Shown here piece after piece: positions 1-12,060 of a DNA stretch of 64,000 nucleotides (the first letter of the stretch is position 1; every line of letters starts with the position of its first letter). Source of the DNA: Pyrus communis (Eukaryota > Streptophyta > Magnoliopsida > Rosales > Rosaceae); assembly GCF_963583255.1 (NCBI RefSeq), contig NC_084810.1, positions 7,099,751 to 7,163,750 of the forward strand, written 5' to 3'. The translations under genes were made by a program, and so were the position numbers. Under the pieces are notes generated by a model. That model had not been told where the DNA came from. It saw only the letters and a list, made by a program, of their open reading frames with translations, and did no database searches.

Positions 1-273
1 TTTTGTTTCCTTTTTAATTGGTTATTAGTTGCTTTCCCTAAATTACTTTTATTAAATTTTTTTAATACTTTTAAATTCAAAATCAACATTTTCCAATCTT
101 TACTTTCAGATAATTAACTAGGATTAGGGTTTTTCATAAATTGTTTTAAATAATCCTAGCGGAAAACAACCTTGCTTGAGCCGTTTATACTACAACAACC
201 TTATTCTCTTGCAAGTATTTTGTGTGATTTTATCACTACTTTGGCAGGTGGTAAAATCCCTATCAAGAAGCAT
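1..273 (+). mobile_element. Relic of a Gypsy-type LTR end
   Basis: No gene. The last 150 bases, around 'gtattttgtgtgatttta' and 'ggtggtaaaat...tatcaagaagc', match 40385-40541 closely. That second copy lies just upstream of a Gypsy pol relic. I infer both are the 3' end of an LTR and leader from one Gypsy family. The match is seen directly; the family assignment is inferred. The left boundary is outside the window. Confidence 0.4.
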
Positions 274-1933
274 GTTCATATGCACTCAAAATAATTTTTA
301 ACCATAAAATTCAAGGCCTAGTAGTGTGGTAAACAATGACTCAACTCAAATTTACAAGAAAGAGTTGAAAATCCATTATACGTTTATAGATTTCTCTTTG
401 CATACGCAAATGCTAATTGTCCAAGAGAGAGCTTTCATCCCTTTACTTCTTTCTCCATGGATTCATGATGAATAGAATCTCCAAAGTTTCCAAGTGAGGG
501 AACCTCTAATTTCTCCTTACTAAGGAAAGATGAGAAGAGGAGATAAGTAACCTAGAAGGAAGATTGATGCTAGTGAATCTTCTCCTATAAGCCGGCCTTG
601 TAGAGAGAAAATGAGAGAGAAATGTTTCACAATTCTGCCTAACAAAACCCTATAGTGAGGCTAAGGTTATAACTCCCCTTCTATAGTCCCTCAAACTTGA
701 GTCACTAAATGAGAAACCTAACCCCCTCTTTCTATAGTCGGCCATTGGGCCTTTATGCCCTTTAACTTTCAGTTTGTCATAAACTTAAGTTAATGAACTT
801 GACGGTTCAATGTCCAAACTAACTCAAGGTCTAATATGAACCTATTCGTTTGATTGATGAACTTATTAATTAATCCTAGCAATAAACAATTAAATCATTT
901 AATTGTACTTACTCAATTCTATTGTACTCTTCAATCTCTACCTTACACAGTGTACAGTTTATTAGGTTCTAATTAGTGAGACAGTTAGCGATTAGAACTC
1001 TTACTAATTGATTGTGAATTGAAAATTATCTTTTTTTTCAATTCTCTCTTTAATGAAGATTAGTGATTTCTAATCTTCAGGACTTCCACAAGTCATGAAT
1101 GACACCTAGTAGTATGTCATGGCTACTCCAAATAAGCATAAGAAGCTGAGAACCTATTTAGTTGAAATTACAATGCAATACGGTCATTCTCTAAATCAAT
1201 ACTTTTGATCACGTTGTTTGGTTGATAGTTTATTCATATCTACTATTCAATGTGATTTTCTTATTTATGATTCTCGTGAATCTGATTTGGAATACACTTC
1301 CTAAATCATATTCATGTGATATGGCCAGAGACGCTTGAATCATATCATAGAATATTCTTGTTCAATAGTTGAAGGTTAGAGATCTCTTGTTGTACATTCA
1401 CATGCCTTTGTGAATAAATCAGTATCCCAACAATGCCCTAAGCAAACCCTGGGCTTATGACGCATCATCGATTGACCAAAGATATATCAACAAGACAATT
1501 GTGGTGTCTCAAGTCAAAGGACAATTTTGCGTTATCCTAATTAGTGAGTCCTCATATCACATGAGTACAAGAACTTCTGTTTGATTGTGTTCAGTGAAAT
1601 CACTCTTTATTAAACACCTACATACTTGCCTTATTATCTTTTACTCCAATGACTCGAGATCAATCGCTCTTTGAAGAGAGAAGACGTAGTATGTACTAAT
1701 CTTAGTGGATTATCAATGCCCAATTGACAATCCTATAATTAGGAACATTTAGAATATGAAAAGTCTCGTGAATCTATCCTCTCTATTACATATTCCTTAG
1801 ACTTATTATTTAAGCGTATAACATTTAATGAGATGACAATAAACTTTTCTCTTAGATCAAACTAATTAATTTAATATGTGAAATGCCTATAAAATCTTAT
1901 CTCTTGATTAGCCTTTAGGGCACATCTTCAACA
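274..1933 (-). mobile_element. LTR of a Ty1-Copia-like retrotransposon, antisense
   Basis: A 1.66-kb block without open frames ends at 1933 in 'cacatcttcaaca', which on the minus strand reads TGTTGAAGATGTG, a typical LTR start (TGTTG). The internal text resembles long plant Copia LTRs. No matching 5-bp target duplication was found at 274 and 1934, so the left edge is uncertain and the LTR may be truncated against the Gypsy relic before it. Confidence 0.45.
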
Positions 1934-1990
1934 GCTTAAGCTTTGGTATGTTGGTACATTCGGCTCACAAAACTCATGAACAACTCGTAT

Positions 1991-2124
1991 CTTTTTATCT
2001 GTTTTTTTTAACAAACGATAGGATAATCTACACTAGATACATTTAAACTACGGGAAGGGGAATTCGAACATGAAACCTCAGATGCAAAAACGAATGCTCT
2101 TAACCAAGTACGCTACAAGCCACT
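1991..2124 (-). mobile_element. tRNA-derived SINE
   Basis: On the minus strand the block starts AGTGGCTTGTAGCG, has a box-A-like TAGCGTACTTGG, a box-B-like TGTTCGAATTCCC, and ends in an A-rich tail (poly-T at 2002-2009 on the plus strand). The 9-bp word aactcgtat flanks it on both sides (1982-1990 and 2125-2133) as a target-site duplication. Internal Pol III boxes, A tail and target duplication together are diagnostic of a SINE. Confidence 0.68.
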
Positions 2125-2157
2125 AACTCGTATATACTTTTGTTGGATATGCAATTC

Positions 2158-2494
2158 AACTTATTATTTATGCACATATCCTTGCAATACTAATATCAGC
2201 AGCTTGGTATTATGATAATTTTATTAGAATTTGATGAAACTTAAGTCCAACTAAACTTAAGCTTGAACTTATTTAAAGAATGAGCTGAGAAAAGCCAATC
2301 AAGAGCTCACGTTTAATATGCAATCATTTTTAAGTAGTTATCTTATTATTTTGTGCTCATACACTTGCAATATTAATACCAACACTTTGTTACTAATCTA
2401 TTTATTAATTTTTTATGAAAATTAAGTCGAACTAAACATAAGCTTGAGCTTGTTTAAAGAATGAGTAGAGAAAAGCCAATCAAAAGCTCATGTT
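2158..2494. repeat. Tandem duplication, about 181-bp unit
   Basis: Two diverged direct copies at about 2158-2313 and 2339-2494. Both contain 'ttaaagaatgag' followed by 'gagaaaagccaatca'. No coding potential was seen. The divergence points to an old duplication. Confidence 0.75.
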
Positions 2495-3059
2495 TAGTTT
2501 ACAAATGAGTCAAGCCGAGCTCGAACTTGAATTATTATCGAAGCCGGTCTTAAGCATGAGGTTTCGAACTTGAGCACGAATAATATTATCTCCCCATTTA
2601 CACCCCTAGGTACATTCCTCCGAAGAAAATGGGTCCATCCATGATCCAAACTGCTAGCTGCTGGCGTGTTTGATTGCAAAGGACAAGTCCCGACATTGGG
2701 ATGTTACTTTACATTTCTGCACATGTTCTCTGGTATGACTATGGCTATCCCGGTTTCAAGTCATTGTTGACTGACCCGGTTCAGCTGTATTATCTTCTTT
2801 TGCTTTGTATTGTTCTAATTTGCAAATTTTTAACATTCTATAGGGCTCATAATGAATTCTATTTTTGTTCTATCGTGTATTATATGTATCGGATTAATAT
2901 ATGGTTTAATGTGCAGTCAAAGATTTATGGTCCGTTTGATAATCATTTCGATTTTTCTTTTCACTTGTAGAAAAACAAATGAAAACTTGTTTGGCAACGA
3001 TTTTTAGTTTTCATTTTCCAACAAATGACCAAAAAGTGAACTAAAAAATGAAACTAAAG
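2495..3059. other. Gene-free AT-rich stretch
   Basis: Short open frames occur here but none has a recognisable domain, neighbour or compositional support. The 2930-3030 part ('gtccgtttgataatca', 'cttgtttggcaacga') looks like degraded MITE ends. Confidence 0.5.
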
Positions 3060-3170
3060 CAAGTGGTGAATTGGTATGGTGGTTAGGGTTTTCCTCTTCA
3101 ACCTATTGCGTTTCGGTTCAAACCCTCCCTCATCCTATAAGTTATATTATTGTTTGTAATAAAAAAATAA
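3060..3170 (+). mobile_element. tRNA-derived SINE fragment
   Basis: Box A TGGTATGGTGG at 3072-3082 and box B GGTTCAAACCC at 3115-3125 have the spacing of an internal RNA polymerase III promoter. They are followed by 'ttgtaataaaaaaat', a short T/A-rich tail. The body does not fold as an intact tRNA, which argues for a SINE rather than a tRNA gene. No clear target duplication was found. Confidence 0.55.
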
Positions 3171-3501
3171 AGATTAAAAATGAAACGATTATCAAATGTT
3201 CCACTCATAAAAAAATTATCCAACAGTTAAGGATGCCGAGGTGTACAACTATATATTTGGTGCATACTAGAAAATCTCAAACCTTAAAAATATTAACAAA
3301 AATCATGTTTGTTGGGTGTATTTATTTGTAGTTGGGTGTCCTTGGTAGTTGCAGTAGTAAATCTAACAAAAAAGTAGTAGGATTTTCTCCCCTCCTATTC
3401 TCATCCCCTTCCCTCCTCTCCTCTCACACATTGCTTTTTGTCTTATTATCTCAATAAAAAAATGGGACAGAATCCTCCTCCAACAAAAAATGGGAGGGTT
3501 C

Positions 3502-3808
3502 TTAGTGAAGACAGTAACCCAACCTCTTATAAGCCCATGCAAGGTCATTCCTCCCATCAATGTGGGACTCATTCTTAACATGCCCCCTCACTTGTGGCGA
3601 ATTTTCAAGCCTAACATGTTGACAACACAGCGGGGTGACGTGGAGCGCATGTGGCTGTTTAACTTCACATGTGGGACAACCTGCTCTGATACCATGAATA
3701 AAGTTGAGGTTCCACCATAAAACCAATTGGCAATATGGGAAGTAGCCCAACCTCTTATAAACCCATGCAAGGTCTTTCCTCCCCTCAATGCGGGACTCAT
3801 TCTTGACA
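3502..3808 (-). mobile_element. TRIM (terminal-repeat retrotransposon in miniature)
   Basis: Read on the minus strand: a 114-bp LTR (3808 down to 3695) starts TGTCAAGAATGAG and ends TTTATTCA. It is followed at once by TGGTATCAGAGCAGG (3694-3680), the initiator-tRNA-Met primer-binding site. After about 85 bp comes a purine tract AAGTGAGGGGGCA (3593-3581), then a second LTR starting TGTTAAGAATGAG at 3580. The second LTR matches for about 70 bp and is then truncated. There is no coding capacity, as expected of TRIMs, which rely on enzymes from other elements. Confidence 0.78.
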
Positions 3809-4931
3809 CTTAGGACATAAGGTTTCAACTAAGTGGTAAAAGTAGTTTGCTGATAAATGAGTTGTGGACTTCGGAGTTTATATTAGGGTTGAACTTGAAC
3901 CTATGGTTATTAATAAGCCCCTAAGAATTCCTTTCATAGTAAAAACACTTAAAACCCCATTTCAAAGAAGAAACTTAATCAGGACCAATTGTTCTAGAGT
4001 GCATTTTTGCTCACCAACATGTAGTCATTGGATGAGTATGGTTTAATCTATATGCTACACAAGTCTTGGAATTTAAACTGATCTAACGGAAATTAGTTAT
4101 GGTGGAGATTTTCACCACCCCTGAGCAACTATGCACTCATTGAACTACATCTAATCCTTGTTTTGCATGAGACAGGTCCAAGAAATGCATGTCCTTACAC
4201 TAGTGTCTCTTTGGTGCTGTGTAGCTACAATCATTTCAACAACCAGAAATATGATGGCTCGGTCATCCAAGAAACCTGGAAAATTTTGGCTTATGGTTAC
4301 TTACTTTTACGATTTATATGCACTGCCGATGATTCTGTCGTAGTCTCGGGACACCATTCCACATCTCCCACAGTATGGACGGGAAGTAATATGGACAAAT
4401 TTCATGATTTCCACTAGGAGATGGAGAACATATTTGTCTGTTGCCGTAGGAACCTGGCATACATACTCGACTTGTCCTTGTTTGAATATTGGGGAGCCGG
4501 GTTAAACAAGGACATGGTTCACATTGTTGTAAACTAAGAAGAATAAAGTCGAGCAGGAAGTTTAATCACACTTTCCTCAGTTTGAACTTTATATCAGATG
4601 TCATAGAAAACAAGTTTTTTCTTGTTCGTTTGTCCTTCTCTTTCCTTGCTTCCTATCGTCCCTCGATGATTTTCATTTCTCTTTGTGTTGCTTATTCTAG
4701 GTTTCTGAGACTAATAGATTACGGCCAAAGAAAAACTGGCTATAAAGCCATCAGCTTGACAACGATTATATCCTAATCTCAAACCAACTACTGAGCTCCC
4801 ATAACTCCAATACAGTATTTACTCCCAAAACTCCAATAGTGTATCTACCCGCCCTCTATTGTCCTTTCGTCCCTTTGGAACCCCGAAAAACCAAATAAAA
4901 AAACAAAACCAAGTACTAGTATTGTGAAACC
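3809..4931. other. Gene-free region upstream of the NLR gene
   Basis: Contains only short open frames that I do not recognise (for example 4163-4417). The last 150 bases, before the NLR start at 4932, are the likely core promoter and leader. No certain TATA box or other motif was identified. Confidence 0.4.
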
Positions 4932-7900
4932 ATGCAAGAAATCGTGGGTGCTATCATTGAAGTTAGTAGGTGTGTCGGCAACTTCACGTTGTCGCTGCTT
5001 TCCACCCTGAGAAAGTTCCAGAAAAACATCCAAACTTTGAGGTATGAGCGGCAGAAGCTCTCTCGCTGCAAGTATGGAAAAATAGAAGAGGTCAATTTAT
5101 CAAGATTAGAAGGGAAGCAGCCCCCTTGGCAAGTTATGGATTGGCTTGAAAGGGTGGAGAAGATCGAACGTGAGGTGGAAGGGATTGAACATGAATCCAG
5201 GCTACTTTTGGAGGCAGATCCCATTGATGCTCCCAGTGGCCTGGGGTGTATGCTTGACTCTAACATGCGCCGCAAGTACCAACTTAGCAAAGCTGCAGCA
5301 AAGAAGCGTGATGAGGTGAGAAAACTTACTGAGGAGTCATGCAATCTTCCACCTATGGAAGATAGGAAGCCAAGTGATATAGCGGTTGAGCATATTCTGG
5401 TGCCATCTCTTGTTGGTCAGAAAGCACCAGAGATCCTGAAGCAGCTTATGGTACTTTTGGCTGTTAAAGAGATCACAAGGATTTCTGTTTATGGAATGGG
5501 CGGTTCTGGGAAGACTACGCTAGTGAAAACCTTGAATAATCAGCTTGAATCTTCTGGCAGGGAGTTATTTGATATGGTCATTTGGGTCCCTGTGTCAAAT
5601 GACCTGGATATGAAAAAGGTTCAATCACGAATTGCTGAGAGGTTGAATTTAGCACTGAATGCAGAAGAGAGCACGGAGCGTAGAGCTAGCAAACTGCAGC
5701 AAGTATTGAAGTCCGGAAAGAGGTAAGGTTAATGTTAACTTCATTTCTGGTCTTGATTATATATTCACTTTAATATTATGTTCCTGTTAATGTTAGTTAC
5801 AGAATTTGGTTTCCTAATTCATGATGGCAAAGCTCAATGATGTTTATATACTACAGGTTCCTGTTCATTCTGGATGACGTTTGGGAGAAAATTGATTTGC
5901 ACAGCGTGGGGATACCACAAGGCGATGGCCAAGCAAATTGTAAGATCGTTTTGACAACGCGAAATCTTGACGTGTGTAGGGAAATGATGACCGATAAAGC
6001 ACTAAAGATGGAACTTCTGACTGAAGAAGAGTCCTGGAGTTTATTTGCTCAGAATGCAGGAAATGTGGTGGAGTTAGAAGACATAAATCCTCTAGCTAAA
6101 GAAATTGCGAGGGAATGTGGTGGTTTGCCTCTGGCTATCGAGACTATGGGGAAGTCCATGAGAGACAAAACAATGATACGGCTATGGAGGAATGCACTCG
6201 GCCAACTGAAGCTTTCCGATCCACACTTCGGGAGCTTGGACAAGGTGTATCTGCGGTTGCAATTGAGCTACAATGCACTGCCAAGTAAGATTTATAAGTC
6301 GTGCTTCTTATCTTGTTTGCTGTTCCCGGAAAATTCCTCAATTCAGATAAGGGAACTAATATTGTTATGGCTATCTGATGGAATTATTGGGGAACGTCAA
6401 ACTTTAGAGGAGTCCATCAATGATGGGCATGCTAAGCTTGAATATTTGAAGGATTGTTGCATGTTAGAACAGGGTGAAGGCATTGGCACCGTAAAGATGC
6501 ACAGTATATTGCGGGAGGTTGCCATTTGGATATCCTCAAATAAGAAAGAAACAGGGTTTTTCAGCTGCCCAGTGCAAGGAATGCTAAAGCTGAAAAAATC
6601 GGTCAGAAGAGCTTCGTTTATGAGCAATTCCATCAAGAGTTTGCCAGCTCAATTGCTTGGGGGATCCGACCTAACTGTGTTGTTCCTGCATTGTAATCCT
6701 TTTAATAGAATCCCTGATGGTTTCTTTCGAGAACATAGAGTGCTAAGATTCTTGAATTTAAGTAGCACTCTAATAACTTCCCTGCCTTCTTCTATTCTTC
6801 AGCTAGGGGAGCTAAATACTCTTCTCTTAAGAGACTGTCGTGCTCTAGAAATCCTACCCCCACTCGGAGCTCTTTACAAACTTCAAGTGCTCGATCTCTA
6901 TGGAACTCGAATAAGAAAGCTTCCGAAAGACATGGGAAAGCTGATTCATCTGAGAGATCTCAATTTGTCACACACTCGCTTTTTACAAGTCATTGCATAT
7001 GGAAGCATGTTGGGATTAATTAGTCTTGAAGTCTTAGACATGTCTTTCAGTGGTTATAACTGGGATGTGAAGCGTAATGCAGGAAGAGGAGCAGCATTTG
7101 ATGAGTTACTATCCTTGCGGCGACTTTCTGTTGTTCACATAAGGCTAAACAGAGTTGATTGCGTTGCCTTAGACTCTGCCGGTCCATGGTTTGGAAGGTT
7201 GAAGGAGTACACCATACAGATTGGTCCAAATTCAATCTATCTACCGACTCAGCATGAGAAAAGAGTCATCCTTCGAGGGGTTGACCTCCTGCAACAAGGC
7301 TTAGAGGGGCTATTGTGCACAGCAAGTACCCTGGAGCTGTTCACATGTGGAGGTATAAGTAGTTTATCTGATATAATTACTAACAAGAGTGTGTGTGGCT
7401 TGCCAAATTTGAAGTCGCTCACCATATCAAATTGTGACTGCATAACTACATTGTTAGTCGGCGAAACAACACTTCGGAGCACATTGCCAAATTTGGAGCA
7501 CTTAACTCTGAGTCATCTAGATAACTTAGCAACCTTGTTGGACAATATAGTCCCCAGAAGATCCCTTGGAAACTTAAAGACCATCAAGGTGGAGGGATGT
7601 CGACTTCTAAAGAACCTCATATCTTTTTCTTTACTTCGACTGGTTTCAAACCTCGAAGAAATCAAGGTGAGTGACTGCAGGAGGATGAAGCAGGTTATCG
7701 CAAGAGATTTCTATGAAAAGATTCCAAAGTTGAAAACCATAGAAGTCAGGGATATGGAAAGCTTAAGTACTATCTGTTCAAGGGGAGCGGAACTGTCAGC
7801 TCTAGAGAGGATTGTGGTGAGCAACTGCCCCAGGGTGGTGAACCTTCCCTTCACAGCCCCTGATGCTTTGACTATTAAAGAGATCAGAGGAGATTTAAAC

Positions 7901-7987
7901 TGGTGGACAGGTCTTAAATGGCAAAATCGTGCAGATAAGATCAGTCTTCAGCAACGATTCCAGGCGTGCGCAGACACCGCAGTGTAG
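4932..7987 (+). CDS. CC-NBS-LRR disease resistance protein (RPS2/RPS5-like)
   Basis: Intracellular immune receptor that senses pathogen effectors and triggers defence. Two exons, 4932-5722 and 5857-7987, are joined across a 134-bp GT-AG intron (gtaagg...ctacag) and encode 973 residues. The N-terminal coiled-coil is at about 25-95. NB-ARC motifs follow in order: P-loop GMGGSGKTT (188-196), RNBS-A FDMVIWVPVS (213-222), kinase-2 FLFILDDVW (265-273, the final Trp typical of non-TIR NLRs), RNBS-B KIVLTTR, GLPLA (353-357), RNBS-D CFLSCLLFP (413-421). The MHD position reads MHS (478-480). Leucine-rich repeats run from about 520 to 950. The intron lies between RNBS-A and kinase-2. There is no internal stop, and length and motif order fit a functional gene. 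A truncated relative of its 3' end lies 6-7 kb downstream. The start chosen is the first Met in frame with the coiled-coil. Confidence 0.92.
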
Positions 7988-8420
7988 CCGATGGAGGATT
8001 AAATAGGTAAAGAAATTGTCTCATAGCCTCATCTCTTGTAGGTTTTTTTCACTTACGAGTTTACGTAGTTTTCATCTATGAATCCAACCATCCATTTTCT
8101 TTTATAATAGCAATGATATTCATGTGCACAAATTGCTGTATAGTAAATCTATTTTCTGTTGGACTCTTTACGTAATCGAAAATGTTCTTGTTTGTAGGCA
8201 TGAAGATGGGAGGATGCATAAGTCCCAGAAACAGTGCACGGGTTTCATCTCCTTGTTTGTAGCAGCAGTCTGTTATTGCTTGTAATGTAATACATAGACA
8301 ACAACACCGTTGTCTGCTGGTAGGATTTCACTATTTAAGACGCCGACTTTGGCTGGTAAACTTGTTCTGTAATACTGGTGTGGACTCCCTAGTTTGTACT
8401 TTTTGAGATGATAAATAAAG
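7988..8420 (+). other. Likely 3' UTR of the NLR gene
   Basis: After the stop, 'aaatag|gtaaag' near 8006 and 'tttgtag|gcatg' near 8199 could bound an intron in the 3' UTR. A poly(A)-signal-like aataaa lies near 8412. The same sequence, diverged, is found after the second NLR remnant (15080-15460), which shows the duplication took in the UTR. The intron and poly(A) site are inferences. Confidence 0.5.
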
Positions 8421-8617
8421 TGTGTGCGTTTTTTTTCCAAGGAAAAAAATTATGTTACATGTTTGTTTTGTTGACAAGAAAATATTTTAAATTACATTAA
8501 ATATATGAGTATCGAGAATTTGAACTTTACGGCAAAAGGAGCACACGCACTATTCTACCGGCTAGCCTAATTCACATATGTAGCTTTACTCTTGTCTCAC
8601 ACGCATAGACTAAGAAA

Positions 8618-8822
8618 TTTTAGGTGGTGTTTAATTGACCAGACTAAGACTAGGATTAGGCTATTTAACTCCAGTCTCAACCTAAACCACGTATGAAGTT
8701 AATTAAGAACTAGATTAATTAGCATTACACCTTTGCTAGCAGGTCTTATTCTAAGCCATTTAAAATGTGAGCCTTAAATAAGACCAAGGCCAAGCCTATT
8801 CAGTACAACAAACAAACCCTTA
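8618..8822. mobile_element. Small MITE-like element
   Basis: About 200 bp with weakly inverted ends ('ggtggtgtttaattgac' and the complement of 'caacaaacaaaccctta') in a PIF/Harbinger-like style. It lies within 8390-9030, which is absent from the duplicated block downstream. No clean target duplication was seen. Confidence 0.38.
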
Positions 8823-9030
8823 AGGAATTTGAAGGTTATTTTCAGCATGATACGAGAGAAGTTGGCTTAAGCTAATTAGTTGGTCTGAAAGACAAATGGC
8901 ACGTTTGGTAATCATTTTTTTCTTCACTTTTTGTGCTTAAGATATGAGTACGAGGAAAATGAAGAATGAAAAAGGGTAATGGAAGAAATGAAGGAAAGAA
9001 ACAAACAAGAAGTGATGAAAACAAACTCTT

Positions 9031-9455
9031 GAAAGTGAATATAACTTAACATAGTTAGCAAAAATAAATTAAAATAGTTTTTGATTTTAAGTTTTCTTTT
9101 TTATCTCTTTTCTTATACATTTCTTCTAATTTCTCTGACCATTCTTCTTTCGAATTTTATTTCCCTTATTTCCCTCATTTCCCTCATTTCTCCTATGTTT
9201 TTGCTTTTATCTTATTACACAACAACGAAAATTAAAAACTAAATAATGTGGTTGAACTACTCATTAAAAAACACCTAAGACGATCATTCCTTTCCATACC
9301 AAAACCCTATATAAAAAAACTCCATAGTTGCTAGTCCCTTGTTTCGACTTGGGGCCAATGGTAGCCTTTCTTATCTCGTTTTCCTAGTCCTCCTCATTCT
9401 TCTTCTCATGGATTGGGCAATTTTGTTTTCAGCTTTAGTATTTTTTTGTTCCAAA
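9031..9455. repeat. Left copy of the duplicated NLR 3' flank
   Basis: Matches 15466-15866 in the same orientation, with shared 'gaatataacttaaca' and 'ggttgaactactcat'-type text. With the UTR match it shows that the 3' end of the NLR plus about 1 kb of flank were duplicated in tandem. Confidence 0.8.
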
Positions 9456-9718
9456 ATATGATGTGTTTGACTCTTATATTGAGAATGGAGTTCATTAGGT
9501 TTTAGAGTGTCATCTATGTCTTCGAAGTTTGAGTAAGGATGATTTCAAAACTTAGATGATTTCCTTTGCCTATTCCCGAGCATGTTTGGCCCTCAAATCC
9601 ACCAGTACGGTGGCAACTAGGCCAAGTTGGCATTTTATGTTTTGTTGAAGTTTCTTTGGATTGAGGACCTATTAACGTTATCTAGAATAACCTAGTTAAA
9701 GTTTGTATCAATTATTAA

Positions 9719-9741
9719 TATATATATATATATATATATAA
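9719..9741. repeat. (AT)n microsatellite
   Basis: Uninterrupted AT dinucleotide run. The 260 bases before it (9456-9718) hold nothing recognisable. Confidence 0.9.
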
Positions 9742-9744
9742 TAA

Positions 9745-10530
9745 ACCAATATCGTTTCGTCTAAGAAAACTAAAAATAAATACAAAAAAATGGTTATTCA
9801 TGGATCAAAAAATAATTCCAAAAATCTTGGAGACGACACGTGAACTTTTTCCCGAAGAAGAAAAGATTGCCCTAATTTAATAGGTTGGGTCCACAAATAT
9901 TCCCACTTGCAGTTCAAAAATCCCTAGAGGCTTGAGCGGCTAACTACGACATCATCAAACTGCTCTGCTCTTAGCATGGAAAAATCAAAGGCATAAGAAG
10001 AGAATTAATCACAAAATATTATCTTCCATACATTCCTGATTGACGATCAACTCAAACAAGTAAGGAATTCTCATCATAAACAAATAAGGGATACTTACCT
10101 GATGATCCCAAGATATTATCTTCTAATTAATATCTTCAAGATTATTCTTTCCTCATCCATTCCTACATATGATTTACCTTTAGCAATGGAAAGCCGCCAT
10201 GTGTAGGGCAGAACCCTGCCATGGCTGACTGTGTCCCTACAAATACCTCATCTCCACCATATTATGGTAACTTTTGACTACACATACACGCGCTAAACAC
10301 TCCTTTTCGGAGATACTGACGTAGGCATCGGAGATCCATTGACCACACCCACCAACCCCTTCCCAACCTCGTGGGTGTGTGTGACTTTGGTCCTTGATCA
10401 AATGTGTTTATTGTTTTGCAAGTACAAATTTGTCAAGACTAAAAACGGCACATTTTTGCTCTCACAAATTGGTGCTTTCATTGAGAGCCTGATTTAGTAC
10501 GCTCAAAGAAGGCTCTCGCATTTACTTTCT
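9745..10530 (+). mobile_element. Probable LTR-retrotransposon relic cutting off the NLR copy
   Basis: Near 10300-10500 the text 'gacgtaggcatcggagatcc' followed by 'aattggtgctttcattgag' resembles the 3' end of LTRs plus leader of Tat/Ogre-type Gypsy elements. It abuts the first recognisable NLR-copy bases at 10531, so it probably replaced the 5' part of that copy. The assignment rests on memory of such LTR ends only; no ORF or second LTR is visible. Confidence 0.35.
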
Positions 10531-11860
10531 GGGAGCGGAACTTGTCACGCCTCAATCCCGACATACGTCCAGAATTGACACGTGACGTCACCAAAAATCC
10601 GTATCTATCATATCCCACCTCCGGGATATGGGCAAGCACAACTCAAAAATCGAATCGCATAGTTATTTTTCATATGTTTTGTGGCTGCATCTAACCTCCC
10701 CATTAGACTACCTACTTACCCTAAACAGGGATCAAGTCATTCGTAGTTTGTCATGCACAATAATTGACATATAACACAGTCCGATTAAGTCGAAAGGTAT
10801 AACATTTCTCCATCAATCAATAGAACTTGACAAGCATGAAAATAATAGACTTAGGGTTACATAACAAACCCATCTGAAAAACATGATTTCCCCTCCAACT
10901 ATATATAAATCATTATGTCGCAACATGATACCGCAATTCACAACATATATCACTTCAAAGAACCAACGAAGCACAATACCATTCTCTAGCCACATTTATC
11001 AACAAGTCTAATCATAACAATAACCATGATATCCAACATAACAATCCCACATGACGATTAACCTTTCCACTTCATCCATCACGTAATTCATCACGTTTTC
11101 CACATAAAATCGCATTTCACTTCATCATACTAATCACTATACTTCCAACATTATATCTCAATACATAGCTTGTAACATATCAAGGAATCACGAAGTACAA
11201 TATTAATATTTAATTACGTTAATCAATCAGTGAGATAACATATCATTTCACGAATTTAATTAAAGAACTCTACATAATTCCCAATTTGGGTTAAGAATAA
11301 TAACATGGTAATTCTAATTTATTTTCACAATATCTATTGTGGGTAATTCTCATCTACTCGAATTTAGGATTCTAAGATCACCTTACAGAATGAACAAGAG
11401 CAAGGATTCCAGACCACTCAACGGAATCCAACAACATTGGGTTTCAGACCACTCAGCGGACCAAAATATCAAGCGGTTTCTCATAATCTACCCAGCCCTG
11501 TCATATGTAAAGTCAATGCCAATATTATGGAATTGGTGCACAGGCAAATCAGGCACCCAGACAAGCTGAGAGGCTCGGGTGAGGGACCATAAAATAAGCA
11601 TGTGATACAATAATAAAACTAGCCATCAATCATAATTTATAAACCTTGAATATAAATCTTTCATAAGAAATCAATACCCTACTTTTGAAAACTCCGAGGG
11701 AGTCACCCAAACATCCGAAAGTTCATTTCAAACAACCATAACATCTCACACCCATATTCACATACACACAATGAAAGTAGAATTAGGGCGACACTGTTCA
11801 TCCAAAGCCTACACCTTTGCAACCATCTCAAACTAAACTCAATGAACTAATGTGGATACA

Positions 11861-12060
11861 ATCCTGGACCATCACTCAACGGGATCGTGGAGTAAGAGGG
11901 ATTCCGGACCATCACTCAACGGAACCCAAACCAAGATACGATTCCTGACCATCACTCAATGGAATCGCAGAGTGGAGTAGGAAGGATTCCGAACCATCAC
12001 TCAACGGAATCCAAAACAAGATACGATTCCGGACCATCACTCAACGGAATTGCGGAGTAC
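11861..12060. repeat. Minisatellite of about 40-bp hairpin units inside the solo LTR
   Basis: Five units each carry GATTCC(G) ... ACCATCACTCAACGGAAT(C). The ends GATTCCG and CGGAATC are complementary, so every unit can form a small stem-loop. Spacers alternate between 'gtggagtaagagg'-like and 'aaaccaagatac'-like. A related isolated unit lies near 11405-11430. Confidence 0.8.

Noticed and set aside
3072..3125. Possible tRNA gene
   Set aside because: Box A and box B are present, but the acceptor and anticodon arms do not pair. Better explained as a SINE.
4158..4417. Open frames upstream of the NLR
   Set aside because: Neither frame shows a domain I can name, and neither can be joined to a neighbouring exon with confidence.
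4916..5344. 142-codon minus-strand frame opposite the NLR coiled-coil
   Set aside because: Shadow of the NLR coding strand.
11339..11569. Open frames inside the solo LTR
   Set aside because: They lie in the hairpin-repeat and LTR sequence and match no gag or pol motif.
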